In this document: positions 1 through 9,634 of the stretch, in pieces
Numbering within the stretch: the stretch's first letter is position 1
How the letters are laid out: each line of letters starts with the position of its first letter
Virus record (IMG/VR): IMGVR_UViG_3300045256_000050
Location: 62,001 to 126,000 of that record
Reading direction: 5' to 3' (one strand)
Length of the DNA: 64,000 nt
DNA from: a virus
The notes under the pieces: generated by a model
Told to the model about the DNA's origin: nothing
Database searches by the model: none
The model's input: only the letters and a program-made list of their open reading frames with translations
Translations under genes and position numbers: made by a program

Positions 1-78
1 CCGAGTGCTGAGTTCAAACAGCTTTTGGATGTTCTCCGACGCTTGGGTCAATATCTGCATTTGTAGGTCTTCACGCAT
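1..78 (-). CDS. N-terminus of an unknown gene, cut by the window edge
   Basis: Twenty-six open codons run leftward from an ATG at 76-78, beginning MREDLQMQIL on the minus strand and leaving the window still open. A good ribosome-binding sequence (AGGGGA) lies just upstream on the minus strand (about 82-88). It is divergent from the gene at 132, so the roughly 50 bp between them should hold start signals for both. No function can be given from so short a piece. Confidence 0.6.
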   Translation of the reverse strand, partial: MREDLQMQILTQASENIQKLFELSTR

Positions 79-107
79 GGTATTCCCCTAATATGTGGCT
101 TCGCAGC

Positions 108-114
108 TATATAC
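108..114 (+). promoter_or_regulatory. TATATAC element, candidate late-type promoter
   Basis: An AGCTATATAC sequence lies 18 bp before the first + strand gene, in the divergent intergenic gap. It resembles the TATATAA-type elements at 33138, 38382 and 59483 and the AGCTATATTA at 43063-43072. T4-type late promoters consist of a single TATAAATA-like -10 box, which is why this is noted. The match is short and untested. Confidence 0.3.
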
Positions 115-131
115 CATTAACAGGAGCAAAG

Positions 132-641
132 ATGGCAGAAACCAAGCAAGAAGTTAAGGTTGAGGAAGTGGATGAGGACGTGTTCGCCATCCCGACGGCC
201 GAAGTTATGGAAGACATGGGCGAGATCATGCCGACCATGAACGTCAACCCGTCCCTCCCCGCCCCGCAGCAAGAAGAGAAGTGCATCGTAGAAGACGAGA
301 AGATTCTGGGCCTCTACGACGAGATTCTGGTCAACTGTCGAGACGACCGAAAGCAATGTGACGAAATCCTCGTTCAGTTAATCAACATGGTGCTGAACGA
401 CGGTGACGCCTCCAGTGCGACGAAGGAGGCGATGGTCAACGTCCTCAAGGCGAAGACCGACGTGAGTGACAAGATGGCGAAGGTCGCCGATCTGATGACT
501 CGTATTAAGCTCAAGGACAAGGACACGTTCCCACGCTACCTCGCCGCTCACCAGCACAACAACGTGACGATTGAGAGTAACAACACGAAGCGTGACATCC
601 TCAAGGCACTTCAGACCGCAAAGAAAAAGGGTGGCAAATGA
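132..641 (+). CDS. Unknown acidic and Lys-rich protein, first gene of the tail operon
   Basis: Protein of 169 residues. The ATG at 132 is chosen over an upstream in-frame ATG at 93 because AGGAG sits directly before it and because the 93 start would overlap the promoter region. The first 60 residues are strongly acidic (MAETKQEVKVEEVDEDV), the remainder is helical and charged, and the C-terminus is a Lys/Gly tail. Its stop overlaps the next start as ATGA, so the two genes are probably translationally coupled. I recognise no family. Its place at the head of the tail-tip operon suggests a structural or assembly role (inference). Confidence 0.8.
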   Translation: MAETKQEVKVEEVDEDVFAIPTAEVMEDMGEIMPTMNVNPSLPAPQQEEKCIVEDEKILGLYDEILVNCRDDRKQCDEILVQLINMVLNDGDASSATKEAMVNVLKAKTDVSDKMAKVADLMTRIKLKDKDTFPRYLAAHQHNNVTIESNNTKRDILKALQTAKKKGGK

Positions 642-1924
642 CAAACAGAATCAATGAGATGTACTGGCTCGCCGAAATGGACATTCCGGCCGCAGGTGGT
701 CAGCCCGACCCCGGTGCCGGTGGTCCGCCCACGTCGATGCCGGGCGGGCCGGGCGACCCGATGGCTCAGAACCCAGGCCAGTTGCCGCCGCAAGGTGGCG
801 GCTCGCCCGTCCCACAGCAAGAGCCGATGGAAGAACCGGACGCCCCGGACATGCCGGACATGGGCGAAGACGTGAACTTCGAGACATGGAAGAAGGAGTA
901 CATGAAGGCGTCCGTCAAGGGCGACCCGAACGTGCTGCTCGACATGATTGGTCAGGTGCGTGACAAGGAACTCGACCCGAACCCCCGTAAGTTCGTGGAA
1001 GACAACCTCCAGGTCTGTTTCCTCCGTCAGCACCAAGACTTCCTCATCCCGTCGAAGAAGCTCCGCACGATGGTCAAGGATCAACTCGACCGGACGGCCC
1101 CTGGTACTTCACTGATTCAATACTTGACACAGGTACTCGACGAGTCCCCGCTGGTCGCACAAATCCTCCTGAAGCTCCCGAACACGGGCGGCGGCAAGGG
1201 TGACTACCACCGGAAGTTCCTGGCGGCGATGCTCGGGGCCGTTCAGGTCGGTAGCGGTGCTGGCAACGAAGACTTGGTTTACAACGAGAAGGATTACAGC
1301 ATCCTGGTCAGCACCCGGTTCAACACCCGCTGGGGTGACGTGAACCTGGGCCGCTGGTCGATGAAGGAAGACGACGCTCAGCGGTACTTGAAGCCCGCCG
1401 AACTGCAACGCCTCGAAGGCGGCAGCCCGGAGGAGCGTGACGTTCTGCGTCGGCGTGTCGTGATGGAATCCATCTCCGAGACGTTCAAGCTGCGGGCGTA
1501 TTTGATTAACGCCGTGTCGGACGACGGCACCATCGGCCACCTGGGACTCGACCTGGGGAACTGCCTGCGTGCCGCCTACACCGACGGCAAGCTCGTGGTG
1601 CGGACGAAGGACAGTGACGCCCGGAGTGCGTTCATTGACGAAGAGGGTCAGGTCGTGCCGATCCCGGACATGAACATCTACTACGTCAAGCAGGCCGAAG
1701 ACATGGACGAGAAGGGCCAGCAGGACACGGAAGAGATCGAGTTCATCGCCTACCGGGACGGGAACCTGTACCTGACCGCCCAGCCGGACGTGTTGAAGGA
1801 AGCCGCCAGCACCTTGCAGGGGTTGGTGTACAAAGAGACGCCGTTCCAGGGCAACCCGACCGATCTGGTTCGGATCAGCCGGTGCGTGCCGTCGGCAGCA
1901 GAAGTCCTCATGAAGCAGTGCTAA
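638..1924 (+). CDS. Unknown protein with Pro/Gly/Met-rich N-terminus, probable virion component
   Basis: Protein of 428 residues. Residues about 15-80 are a disordered Pro/Gly/Gln/Met-rich stretch; the rest looks globular and mixed alpha/beta. It overlaps the preceding gene by 4 bp (ATGA) and is followed 3 bp later by the next gene, so it belongs to the tail operon. The disordered N-terminus resembles that of the portal protein's C-terminal tail in composition (PGGxP repeats), but no homology is visible. Function unknown; the long ORF and consistent GC-rich wobble positions make it a secure gene. Confidence 0.85.
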   Translation: MTNRINEMYWLAEMDIPAAGGQPDPGAGGPPTSMPGGPGDPMAQNPGQLPPQGGGSPVPQQEPMEEPDAPDMPDMGEDVNFETWKKEYMKASVKGDPNVLLDMIGQVRDKELDPNPRKFVEDNLQVCFLRQHQDFLIPSKKLRTMVKDQLDRTAPGTSLIQYLTQVLDESPLVAQILLKLPNTGGGKGDYHRKFLAAMLGAVQVGSGAGNEDLVYNEKDYSILVSTRFNTRWGDVNLGRWSMKEDDAQRYLKPAELQRLEGGSPEERDVLRRRVVMESISETFKLRAYLINAVSDDGTIGHLGLDLGNCLRAAYTDGKLVVRTKDSDARSAFIDEEGQVVPIPDMNIYYVKQAEDMDEKGQQDTEEIEFIAYRDGNLYLTAQPDVLKEAASTLQGLVYKETPFQGNPTDLVRISRCVPSAAEVLMKQC

Positions 1925-1927
1925 CCT

Positions 1928-2155
1928 ATGGCAAGTAGTGACAGCCGCAAGGCGACGGAAGATTTAGTGAAGGGCTTTAAGGATGTGTTCTCTCGGTACA
2001 CGAAGGGGACACGTCAGACGGCGTTTGACCGAATCTTCAGTGCAAAGGGGAAGGAAGAGATACATAGATTGGTAGACAACCCGTCCCGTTCGGTCGGGTT
2101 GTTCCGTAGCTTGATTACGTTCAAGGAGTGGTATGCTGCACAAGAGCTTCGGTGA
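1928..2155 (+). CDS. Small unknown protein (75 aa)
   Basis: Short basic, helix-rich protein starting MASSDSRKATEDLVKGF. It begins 3 bp after the preceding stop and its end overlaps the next gene by 23 bp in another frame. The tight packing with its neighbours and normal composition support it as real. No family recognised. Confidence 0.7.
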   Translation: MASSDSRKATEDLVKGFKDVFSRYTKGTRQTAFDRIFSAKGKEEIHRLVDNPSRSVGLFRSLITFKEWYAAQELR

Positions 2156-2642
2156 TTTCGTAGATAAGAAAAAGCGTGACGCCATGAAGCAACTGAAGCT
2201 CGTCGAGAAGTTGTTGCAGAAGGGCGGGTTCAAGGTTGAAGGGTTCTTGGCAGAGGACGCCGAGACGGAACCGTACATTTTTTGCTACAATCCACGTCGG
2301 CACGCCAGTTTCGACGGCGTGCGGATATATAAGATTGGCAACTCACTCGCCTTCCGCATCCAGCAGGAGGCAGAAACTCACCCCTACGGCAAGGCTTACC
2401 CGCTCAACATCGAAGAGATGTTTCAGGACTTTCTTTCGGACGACGGTGTAACCCAGCGGCAGGCAGCCGAGAAGTGCATCGAGGCCGTCAGCAAGGAACT
2501 CCGAATGTTCTTCGAGAAGAGTGAGGCGGCAGAGCGGGACGCCTACAAAGCCCAAGTGTTCGACCGGGACAACGGCGATGGCGACATCGGCATCAAGTCA
2601 ACTGGTACGGATTACTCGGCCATGATCTATAATAAGTCATGA
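2133..2642 (+). CDS. Unknown protein (169 aa)
   Basis: Starts MLHKSFGDFVDKKKR inside the end of the previous gene and ends overlapping the next start by 4 bp (ATGA). It has a Lys-rich helical start, then a beta-rich centre (residues about 45-75) and a helical C-terminal half. A TATATAAG element lies inside the gene at 2326-2333, but its role is unclear. No family recognised; its context in the tail operon suggests an assembly or minor structural role. Confidence 0.75.
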   Translation: MLHKSFGDFVDKKKRDAMKQLKLVEKLLQKGGFKVEGFLAEDAETEPYIFCYNPRRHASFDGVRIYKIGNSLAFRIQQEAETHPYGKAYPLNIEEMFQDFLSDDGVTQRQAAEKCIEAVSKELRMFFEKSEAAERDAYKAQVFDRDNGDGDIGIKSTGTDYSAMIYNKS

Positions 2643-2884
2643 GAAACACCTGGGTATTGAAGCACCAGTTCCCCGTGGGAACGACGGTCGAAGTAGTTGG
2701 TGAAAGATTGTCCTTGTTCGGTTACGTCGGGGTGGTGGTGGATCACCACCGCTCAGGCTACATCGAAGTTCGTTTTGCAACGAGCGACATCGACGAGTTG
2801 TTTGCGGGCGACGAATGTATGCGTCCGCCGAACGACGACTTCATTTTCACGACTAATCAATTGAAGGTCTTAGTCAAATGGTGA
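2639..2884 (+). CDS. Small beta-rich unknown protein (81 aa)
   Basis: Compact protein with alternating hydrophobic residues (TVEVVGERLSLFGYVGVVV) that suggests a small beta-barrel of SH3/KOW type. It overlaps the preceding gene by 4 bp and is followed 3 bp later by the next. Function unknown. Confidence 0.7.
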   Translation: MRNTWVLKHQFPVGTTVEVVGERLSLFGYVGVVVDHHRSGYIEVRFATSDIDELFAGDECMRPPNDDFIFTTNQLKVLVKW

Positions 2885-2887
2885 GAT

Positions 2888-3562
2888 ATGGCCGGGCTAT
2901 TTCAGGACTGGAACCCGTTCGAGCGGGTTGCCAGTAATCAGTTCGGCTTCCAGGCCAATACCCTCGGGCGGGGCAGTTTGATTGCGTTCCAATACCCGAT
3001 CAGCCACGCCAGACGCCCGAACACCATCCACGACCCCTACCCGCTGCTCATCGTCACCGACATCTGGCCGCAGTACGTCCGGGGAGTGAACTTACACTAC
3101 CTGACGTTTCCCTACATAAAACGTGTTCTGACTTCCAATTGTAACAACAGAACATTCTCTTATTACAACGTCCGGCCGGATAAATACTTGGCGAGTGCAT
3201 TTCGCATGTACTACCGGACCGGCATGAGTCGGATTCGGGTGATGGATTGCCAGTTCCTTGTTCAACTACTGAACGGAATCCGGTCCTGGTCCGAGTCGGA
3301 GATCGAAAGGGTCCGGCTGGAAATCCGCCAGCAGATTCGCCAGCGGCTACAGGCTAAGGCGGACGAACTGGCGAACCTCAACAAGAGCCAGTACGAGCAG
3401 ATGCGGAGGAAGGCCGCAGACATTCAGCAGGCCGTGCAGTCCGGTGCGTTGGACAACCTAACCACCCTGCCGTCAGCAAGGAACCCGGCGAACTTCAACA
3501 CAGACGCAGGCCCGTTCGAGACGGGCGACATGACCCCGAATTTACCCGAAGGTACTGAGTGA
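2888..3562 (+). CDS. Conserved-looking phage protein next to the tape measure gene
   Basis: Protein of 224 residues with a distinctive N-terminal half (DWNPFERVASNQFGF near residue 7, then DPYPLLIVTDIW and RGVNLHYLTFP around residues 48-78) and a Gln/Arg-rich helical segment (about 135-180) that could form a coiled coil. The pattern looks like a small beta-barrel followed by a helix. It ends 4 bp into the tape measure gene. The position just before the tape measure gene suits a baseplate hub, tail-tip or tail-assembly factor, but I do not recognise the family with certainty. Confidence 0.8.
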   Translation: MAGLFQDWNPFERVASNQFGFQANTLGRGSLIAFQYPISHARRPNTIHDPYPLLIVTDIWPQYVRGVNLHYLTFPYIKRVLTSNCNNRTFSYYNVRPDKYLASAFRMYYRTGMSRIRVMDCQFLVQLLNGIRSWSESEIERVRLEIRQQIRQRLQAKADELANLNKSQYEQMRRKAADIQQAVQSGALDNLTTLPSARNPANFNTDAGPFETGDMTPNLPEGTE

Positions 3563-6500
3563 TCTCCGATAGCATCAGAAGTTACGTTGACGTGATGAAC
3601 GGCGAGGAGTTGGCGAAAGCCCTCATGGCCGAAGTACGTCGTGACGCAGAGATTCGTGTTACCGACGACGACACTCACACCAAGCTCGACGACATCAAGC
3701 GTATTCTGGAAAATTGGGACAAGAACCTCACCAAAGAACTTAAGGAACTGTCCGATACGGTCGAACGCAACTTGAAGGAGTTGGCGAACCGTGTGCCGGG
3801 TGCTTCTACGTCTGCCGCCAAGACCAAGCCGCTCAATATGGGCAACCTCGCTGTGGTCATGGGCCGGACCTACAACGCCATCAACAACCTGAACAAGACA
3901 CTCCTCGGCGGCATCAACATTAACATGTCGAAGGCCGTCGAACGTGCCCTCGCCGGGGGTGGCGGCGGTGGAGGGGGCGGCGGTGCCGGTCCTACTGGTG
4001 GTGGAGGAGGGGGCGGTGGCGGGGGTTCCTTGCCTGCTGCTCTCGGTGACGCCGGGGACGCAGAAGCGAAGCGGATGACGAAGATCACGGGCGTGTTGGT
4101 GGCGACGAACATGGTCGTCAACAAGGCTCTCGGGATGCTCTCCAGTGGCCTCCAGAAGATCGGCCTCGACTGGCAAAACACGTTCAAAGGCATCGGGGAC
4201 GGGGTAAAGTTCACTCAAGACATGCGTATGTTCGCCTACGAAACGCAGGGTGCGGGCGTGGCGATGACGAACATGGAGCGTGAGTACATCAACCTCGCCA
4301 ACGTGGCAAGAGAAACGGGCCAGGAGTGGGGCAAGGCCGCAACCCTGTACCGGAAGGAAATGCAGCGTGGCTTGACCACGGAAGTCGTGGCCGGACGGGT
4401 GCATCAACGGACCGCCCAAGATGCGATGAGATTGACTAAGAACAGCTTGCGTACCGCCAACATGATCGGTGCGTCCGCCGAAGGTACGGCCGAGTTGTTC
4501 AGCGAGTGGAACCGGCACCTGGGGTTGACCAACGAGCAGTTGAGCTTCGTGGGTCGTGAAATGGAACAGGTTGCCCGGAACAGCGGCGTGACCGGCGACG
4601 AACTGTTGCAGGCCACGAAGGCTGCGTCCGTTCTCGTTAAGGAAGTCCGAAACTTCGCCGGTATCAGCCAGCAGGCTATGGCCCAGATCATTCAGACCCA
4701 GACTTCGTTGCAGAAGTTCGGTGCTGAAGACATCGGGGCACGGTTCAACCAAGCTATGTCCCAGGGTGTTCGTACTCTCGCACAGGCCGAGCCAGCCATC
4801 GCAAGCATCATCGCCGAGTCGGCACAGCGGGCGGGTCAGAGCATGACCGGCTCGATGTTGACGGGCGGACAGCAGCAGCGGCGGATGCAGCAAGAGATCA
4901 TGCGGACCCTGCGAGGGCGTTTGGCTTCCATCGGTCTTGGCGGCGTAGACCCATCTCAGTTGCTTGACCGACTCCAGCAGATGCGTGACGCCGGTCAGGA
5001 CACGGGCGTTCTTGAACAACAGATTCGGAACGTCACGGGTATGGGTGCCGGTGAACTTCAGAACTTGTACAAGGCGTACCAAGAATCCTCCATGTCGTTC
5101 GGCGACCGGATGAGAGGGTTCGAGGAACGCATCAACCGGGCCACAACCCCAGAAGGTCGTCAGCTTGCCGAGCGGCAGCGTGACACGTTCGTTCAGACCG
5201 ACCGTCGGCAGCAGGCGTCTCAGTTGACCGACCTGCTCAGCAGTCGTGGCAACTTGGGGCAGGCGTTGGAACAGTTCAACCAGCGGATGCGGCGGGAAGG
5301 CCGTGCCGACGCACAGCTACAAGGCCCGGAAGCGGCAGCGAGACTTATTCAACAAAGCGTCGGCGACCTTGCCAACAGAAGCCGGGCGTCCGGTGTCGAT
5401 TTCAACGCCGCACTACGCCGACGTGGTTTGACGCAGGAAGGGTTGCAGCGTGGGTTGCTTGACCCGGCGTCGGCCCGTGAATTCGGTGCGATCTTGCAGG
5501 AGGTTGAGAACGAGGTAATGACCCAGGAACGGGCCAACCAAGACCCGGTGGCGAAGGCCAACCTGGAGTTGAAGAAGGTTAACGAAATGTTGACCCAGGC
5601 CGTGACACGGCTTTATACGGCGTTTGCATCCTTCGAACTCATCATGGGTGCGGCTGTTGCACTGATGGCGGCTAAGGCGGGCATGGGCCTGTTGAGCCTG
5701 CCGACGGGTCTGCTCGGCCGTGGCGGAAGAATGCTTGGCGGTTTGGGTCGTGGTGCCGGTCGCATGTTGGGTATCGGCGGACGTGCAGGTGCCACCGTTG
5801 CTGCCGAAGCCGGGACTGCCGCAGCCGGTCAAGTTGCCGGGCGTGCCGCTGGTGCAGCCGCAGGTCGGGCCGGTGGTGCTGTTGCTGGACGTGCTGCCGG
5901 TGCAGCCGCTCCGGGTCTACTCGGACGGGCTGGTGCGGGCCTCGCAGGTATGGCGGGTCGTGCCGGTGCCGGTCTTATGGGTGCAGGCCGGGCAGTCGGC
6001 GGCGTTGCAATGCGTGCCGGTGGTGCTGTCGCTCGTGTTGCTGGCGGCGTCGGTAGCCGTGTGCTGGGTGCGATGGGTGTTAAGGCACTCGCCGGGGCCG
6101 GTGCTAAGGTCGCAGGTCTTGCTCTTGGTGCAAGCAACCCGATTGGCTGGGTCGTTACCCTCGCTACGGCGTTGGGCGGCGGCTTCGTCAACGCTATGGA
6201 AGCGGCAAGCAAAGCTACCGAAATCTTCAACGTTCGGCAGGAAGAACTCACCTACACGCAGAAGGCGGCTGCCAAGTCGGCTGGCTTCTTGACGGGTATT
6301 CTGGACTTCATCACGTTCGGTATCTTCTCCGAGTACATCGGGCCGACGGGCACATGGACCGTGGCCCTCGCCAAGTTCTTCGACAAGTTCTGGCCGCTCG
6401 CCCTGCTGGGTGACATGTTGCTCAAGCCGTTCGAAGTGTTGTGGGCGGTCATCAAGGGTATCGGTCTGGGCATTTGGGAATACTGGAAGGGTCTGTGGGA

Positions 6501-9084
6501 CGGCTTCAACGCTGTCTGGGAGCCGATCAACGAAGCCTTCCAGATGTTCAAGACGGAAGTCCTCGTGCCGATCAGCGGGGCGTTCGACGAAGTGTTCGGT
6601 GCCGGTGCTTCGACCTTCGACATTATGCAAGGTATTTCCGACGCCCTCAAGTGGGTCGGCAAACAGTTCGGTGACTTCGCACGCTGGATCGGTAAGGGTC
6701 TGGGGGATGCGATCCGCTTCCTGATGCCGTTCATCAAGACAACGGCTCAGTGGATCGCAGGCTTCCTCGTGCCTGCATTGAAGGGCGTGTTTGTCTTCTT
6801 CAAGGGGCTGTGGCAGGTGTTGTCGGGTATCTTCACCCTGGACGGCAGCAAGATTTGGGAGGGATTGACAAACATCTTCAAGAACTCTGGCGAGTTGTTC
6901 GGCAAGGCCATCAAGGCGTTCTTCAGCTTGTTCATTCAGGGCATACCGCTCGTGGTGAACTGGATCGTGAACGGCTTGAAGCAGGCGTTCAACTGGCTGA
7001 TCTTCGAGTTGCCTAAGTATCTCGCACAGGGCTTCATGTGGCTTGTGACGGGTATCGGGGAGTTGTTGGTGCAGGGCTTCAACTGGCTCGTTACCGACCT
7101 GCCCAATTTGGTATCTGGAGCATTCCAGTGGGCTATTGACCAAGTGCCTCAAGCAATTTGGGACGCACTCGGGGCGGGCTTCAACTGGATCACTACGGAC
7201 CTGCCGAGAATCTTGCAGGAGACGTTCCAGAAGGTCATGGACTTCATCCTCAGCCTCATTCCGGGCGGACAGCGAGTTGCGGAAGCGGCGGGCGGCGTAA
7301 GCGACATCATGAACGGAGACGTTCTCACGGGCGGGCGGAAGATTCTGAGTGCCGGAGCCGGGCTGGCAGCCGACGCTGCGAACACCGTCACGAACAACGC
7401 TGTCACTCGTGCCCTGGGCATCGACTTTGAGTTGTTCGACATCGGGTCGATGGGCATTCTGCAAGACGGTTTGGCGTTCCTGCACCGTGGCGAAATGGTC
7501 GTCCCGGAAGAGGACGCACAGGCATTGCAAGGCAAGGCCACGAGCCGTGGTGCCTTCAACGGCGGTCGGGTGTTCGGCGGCTTCGCTCGCAGCCTCGGCT
7601 TAGGTTTGTTCGGTAACGAACAGGGCGGCGAGGCCATGACGAGTGGCCTGGACTCGTTCATTACAACGCTAACTGCTCCGGTTTCGTCCATCGTGGACGG
7701 CATCGGCAGCATGTTCGGGTTCGGCGGCGGACGCCGTGAAGAACAACCGGCACAGGGCGGCGGTGGCACTGGCGGTGCTACCGGCGGCTCGTGGTGGGAT
7801 CGCATGTTGAACATGGTCGGCGTGAGAACGCCGCAGCCTGCCGCTGCCGTACAGCCGGAGCCACGTCGTAAGACCGTCGAAGAATTCCTCGGCGAGATCG
7901 CCTCGAACGGGGCGGAAACGAACCGTCTGTTGCAACAGCAGGCCAGCGTCGTGAACAGCGGCTTGTTCGACAACACGCAGGTGTCGGAGGCGATCTACGA
8001 GACGAGCGAGCAGGCCAACAAGGAGTTCTCGAACATGTTCGGGGAAGTCAACAGTGACGCCCTCGAATCGGTCATCATTGAAGCACAAGAAGTCCTCCTC
8101 GGCGACTTCGAGTTCCCGGAGATGGAATTCGAGATGCCCGAACCGCCGGGAGTCGTGGACGGTATCTTGGCGAGCGTGCAGGACATGGGTCTGTTCGCCC
8201 GTAACACCGTGACGGAAGCCCTGGACACGGTGAACAGCGAGACGATCCAACAGGGGTCGTTGTGGGAAAACGCCGTCAGCATGTTCGACCGGATGTGGAA
8301 CAGTTCTGAAACCGACCCGTCCCGTAACAACGGCAACCAGCCGACGTTCTGGGACCGGGCGACTCAGGTCTGGGACCAACTGACCGGCCGTACCGAGCGG
8401 GCAGCCTCGAACCCGGTGGAAACCGGCTTGTTCGCTGCGTCGAACGTGCGGGAGTCGTTCTTCGAGTCGATGCGAAACGGGATCAGCAACAGCCCGATTG
8501 GGGCGTTGGCTGACATGTTCGGCTTCGGCCCGACCGGCGGCACGGGCACCAACGCCACCACTAACAACAACAGCACGGCGTCGGCCGGTAGCGGGTTGTA
8601 TTACAACAATCAGAGCGAGTACCAGGAAGCGACTACGCAGGGCAACGCTTCTAGCGGCACGACGAATAACTACATTAACCAGTCACGCCGGGTGCGTGGT
8701 CTGCCGGTCCGGGGACGTGTTTCCTCGAACCTGCTGGCTTCCTCCGGGGACGTTGAGGAATACATCCTCCAGCGTCAGTTGCTCGACCAGCCGAGCGGCG
8801 GTAGCGGCGGCGGGATGGCTCTGCCGATCCTCGAACGGATTGCCGAAGCCGTTGAGAGCGGTCGCCTAGACGAGATCATCAACCTGCTCACGGCCATCCG
8901 TGACAAGGACACGAATGTTCTGGTTGCTGCCGGTGGCAGCAGTCCTGGCGGCGGTGCCCCGAGCGTCGAGAACTCCGGCCTGCGTGACGGCTACAACAAG
9001 TCGTGGCTGAACGGCGACTGGACGCACTTGGCCGACATGTCCTACAGCGACAACGCTAACATCCTCGGCACGTCCCGTGGTTAA
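3559..9084 (+). CDS. Tail tape measure protein
   Basis: At 1841 residues this is the longest gene in the window. It starts at GTG 3559, which overlaps the previous stop (GTGA). The N-terminus is helical, followed by an almost pure glycine linker (residues about 133-156). A long Gln/Arg/Ala-rich helical region follows, then a Gly/Ala-rich hydrophobic region (about 690-880), then a Trp/Phe-rich amphipathic region with repeated GF-NW-like units (about 915-1230), and a Gly/Asn-rich C-terminus. Tape measure proteins fill the tail tube lumen, set tail length during tube polymerisation and often enter or disturb the host membrane; the hydrophobic regions fit this. It is directly upstream of the hub genes, as usual. 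At about 0.15 nm per residue the tail could approach 270 nm, which is only a rule-of-thumb estimate. T4 gp29 is about a third of this length. Confidence 0.9.
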   Translation: MISDSIRSYVDVMNGEELAKALMAEVRRDAEIRVTDDDTHTKLDDIKRILENWDKNLTKELKELSDTVERNLKELANRVPGASTSAAKTKPLNMGNLAVVMGRTYNAINNLNKTLLGGININMSKAVERALAGGGGGGGGGGAGPTGGGGGGGGGGSLPAALGDAGDAEAKRMTKITGVLVATNMVVNKALGMLSSGLQKIGLDWQNTFKGIGDGVKFTQDMRMFAYETQGAGVAMTNMEREYINLANVARETGQEWGKAATLYRKEMQRGLTTEVVAGRVHQRTAQDAMRLTKNSLRTANMIGASAEGTAELFSEWNRHLGLTNEQLSFVGREMEQVARNSGVTGDELLQATKAASVLVKEVRNFAGISQQAMAQIIQTQTSLQKFGAEDIGARFNQAMSQGVRTLAQAEPAIASIIAESAQRAGQSMTGSMLTGGQQQRRMQQEIMRTLRGRLASIGLGGVDPSQLLDRLQQMRDAGQDTGVLEQQIRNVTGMGAGELQNLYKAYQESSMSFGDRMRGFEERINRATTPEGRQLAERQRDTFVQTDRRQQASQLTDLLSSRGNLGQALEQFNQRMRREGRADAQLQGPEAAARLIQQSVGDLANRSRASGVDFNAALRRRGLTQEGLQRGLLDPASAREFGAILQEVENEVMTQERANQDPVAKANLELKKVNEMLTQAVTRLYTAFASFELIMGAAVALMAAKAGMGLLSLPTGLLGRGGRMLGGLGRGAGRMLGIGGRAGATVAAEAGTAAAGQVAGRAAGAAAGRAGGAVAGRAAGAAAPGLLGRAGAGLAGMAGRAGAGLMGAGRAVGGVAMRAGGAVARVAGGVGSRVLGAMGVKALAGAGAKVAGLALGASNPIGWVVTLATALGGGFVNAMEAASKATEIFNVRQEELTYTQKAAAKSAGFLTGILDFITFGIFSEYIGPTGTWTVALAKFFDKFWPLALLGDMLLKPFEVLWAVIKGIGLGIWEYWKGLWDGFNAVWEPINEAFQMFKTEVLVPISGAFDEVFGAGASTFDIMQGISDALKWVGKQFGDFARWIGKGLGDAIRFLMPFIKTTAQWIAGFLVPALKGVFVFFKGLWQVLSGIFTLDGSKIWEGLTNIFKNSGELFGKAIKAFFSLFIQGIPLVVNWIVNGLKQAFNWLIFELPKYLAQGFMWLVTGIGELLVQGFNWLVTDLPNLVSGAFQWAIDQVPQAIWDALGAGFNWITTDLPRILQETFQKVMDFILSLIPGGQRVAEAAGGVSDIMNGDVLTGGRKILSAGAGLAADAANTVTNNAVTRALGIDFELFDIGSMGILQDGLAFLHRGEMVVPEEDAQALQGKATSRGAFNGGRVFGGFARSLGLGLFGNEQGGEAMTSGLDSFITTLTAPVSSIVDGIGSMFGFGGGRREEQPAQGGGGTGGATGGSWWDRMLNMVGVRTPQPAAAVQPEPRRKTVEEFLGEIASNGAETNRLLQQQASVVNSGLFDNTQVSEAIYETSEQANKEFSNMFGEVNSDALESVIIEAQEVLLGDFEFPEMEFEMPEPPGVVDGILASVQDMGLFARNTVTEALDTVNSETIQQGSLWENAVSMFDRMWNSSETDPSRNNGNQPTFWDRATQVWDQLTGRTERAASNPVETGLFAASNVRESFFESMRNGISNSPIGALADMFGFGPTGGTGTNATTNNNSTASAGSGLYYNNQSEYQEATTQGNASSGTTNNYINQSRRVRGLPVRGRVSSNLLASSGDVEEYILQRQLLDQPSGGSGGGMALPILERIAEAVESGRLDEIINLLTAIRDKDTNVLVAAGGSSPGGGAPSVENSGLRDGYNKSWLNGDWTHLADMSYSDNANILGTSRG

Positions 9085-9098
9085 GACTAAGGAGTAAT

Positions 9099-9632
9099 AT
9101 GCCAAAGGCAACAACTCCACTCGGGCAGATGCGGCAACTTGAAAAGTGCTACATCGACATTCCGGGTGCGATCAAGATTACGTTCACCAACCTGCCCGAC
9201 TTGAGTGATTCCAAGTCGGTCGTGTACAACGGCGAGGGCATCATCGGCCGGTCCTCGCCGCTCCACACCTACTCGCACTCCGACACCCGCAGCCTCTCGA
9301 TCCAGTTGCACTTCTTTGTTCTGGAAGAACAGGACATCCAGCGTAACTTCCAGGCGTTGCGGGCCATCCAGAGTGCCGCCTACCCCCGGCCGGGGACGGG
9401 CGGTGCCCCGTTCCTCCCGCCGGTGATCTGTAAAGTCCGGTGCGGCGACCTGTTGGCGACGGAAGACCTGTGCTGCACGTTGCAGCAGTACAGCGTGAAG
9501 TTCCCGACGGACGTGGCCTGGGACGAGGAAACCTACCTGCCTTACAAATTCGACGTTGATACGACTTGGCAGGTTGTATATTCCTCTTCCGAGCTACCTT
9601 ATAACAACCGAATCTTCCAGTCAGGTAGGTAA
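9099..9632 (+). CDS. Tail tube initiator / tube-baseplate junction protein (probable)
   Basis: Protein of 177 residues with good ribosome-binding sequence (AAGGAG) before ATG. It has a beta-rich pattern typical of the tube fold: IPGAIKITFTNLPDL near the N-terminus, and GRSSPLHTYSHSDTRSLSIQ followed by FF (about 49-70). In contractile injection systems the tube-initiating protein carries this tube-like domain plus a LysM domain; here the next gene supplies a separate LysM-like protein. Order tape measure, tube initiator, LysM, hub, spike supports the call. T4 counterparts would be gp48/gp54 in role. Assignment is from fold pattern and context. Confidence 0.6.
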   Translation: MPKATTPLGQMRQLEKCYIDIPGAIKITFTNLPDLSDSKSVVYNGEGIIGRSSPLHTYSHSDTRSLSIQLHFFVLEEQDIQRNFQALRAIQSAAYPRPGTGGAPFLPPVICKVRCGDLLATEDLCCTLQQYSVKFPTDVAWDEETYLPYKFDVDTTWQVVYSSSELPYNNRIFQSGR

Positions 9633-9634
9633 AC

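Noticed and set aside
3424-5082. Long open frame on the minus strand opposite the tape measure gene
   Set aside because: GC-rich third positions keep the antisense frame open; composition is His/Arg/Leu-rich and the + strand gene is certain.
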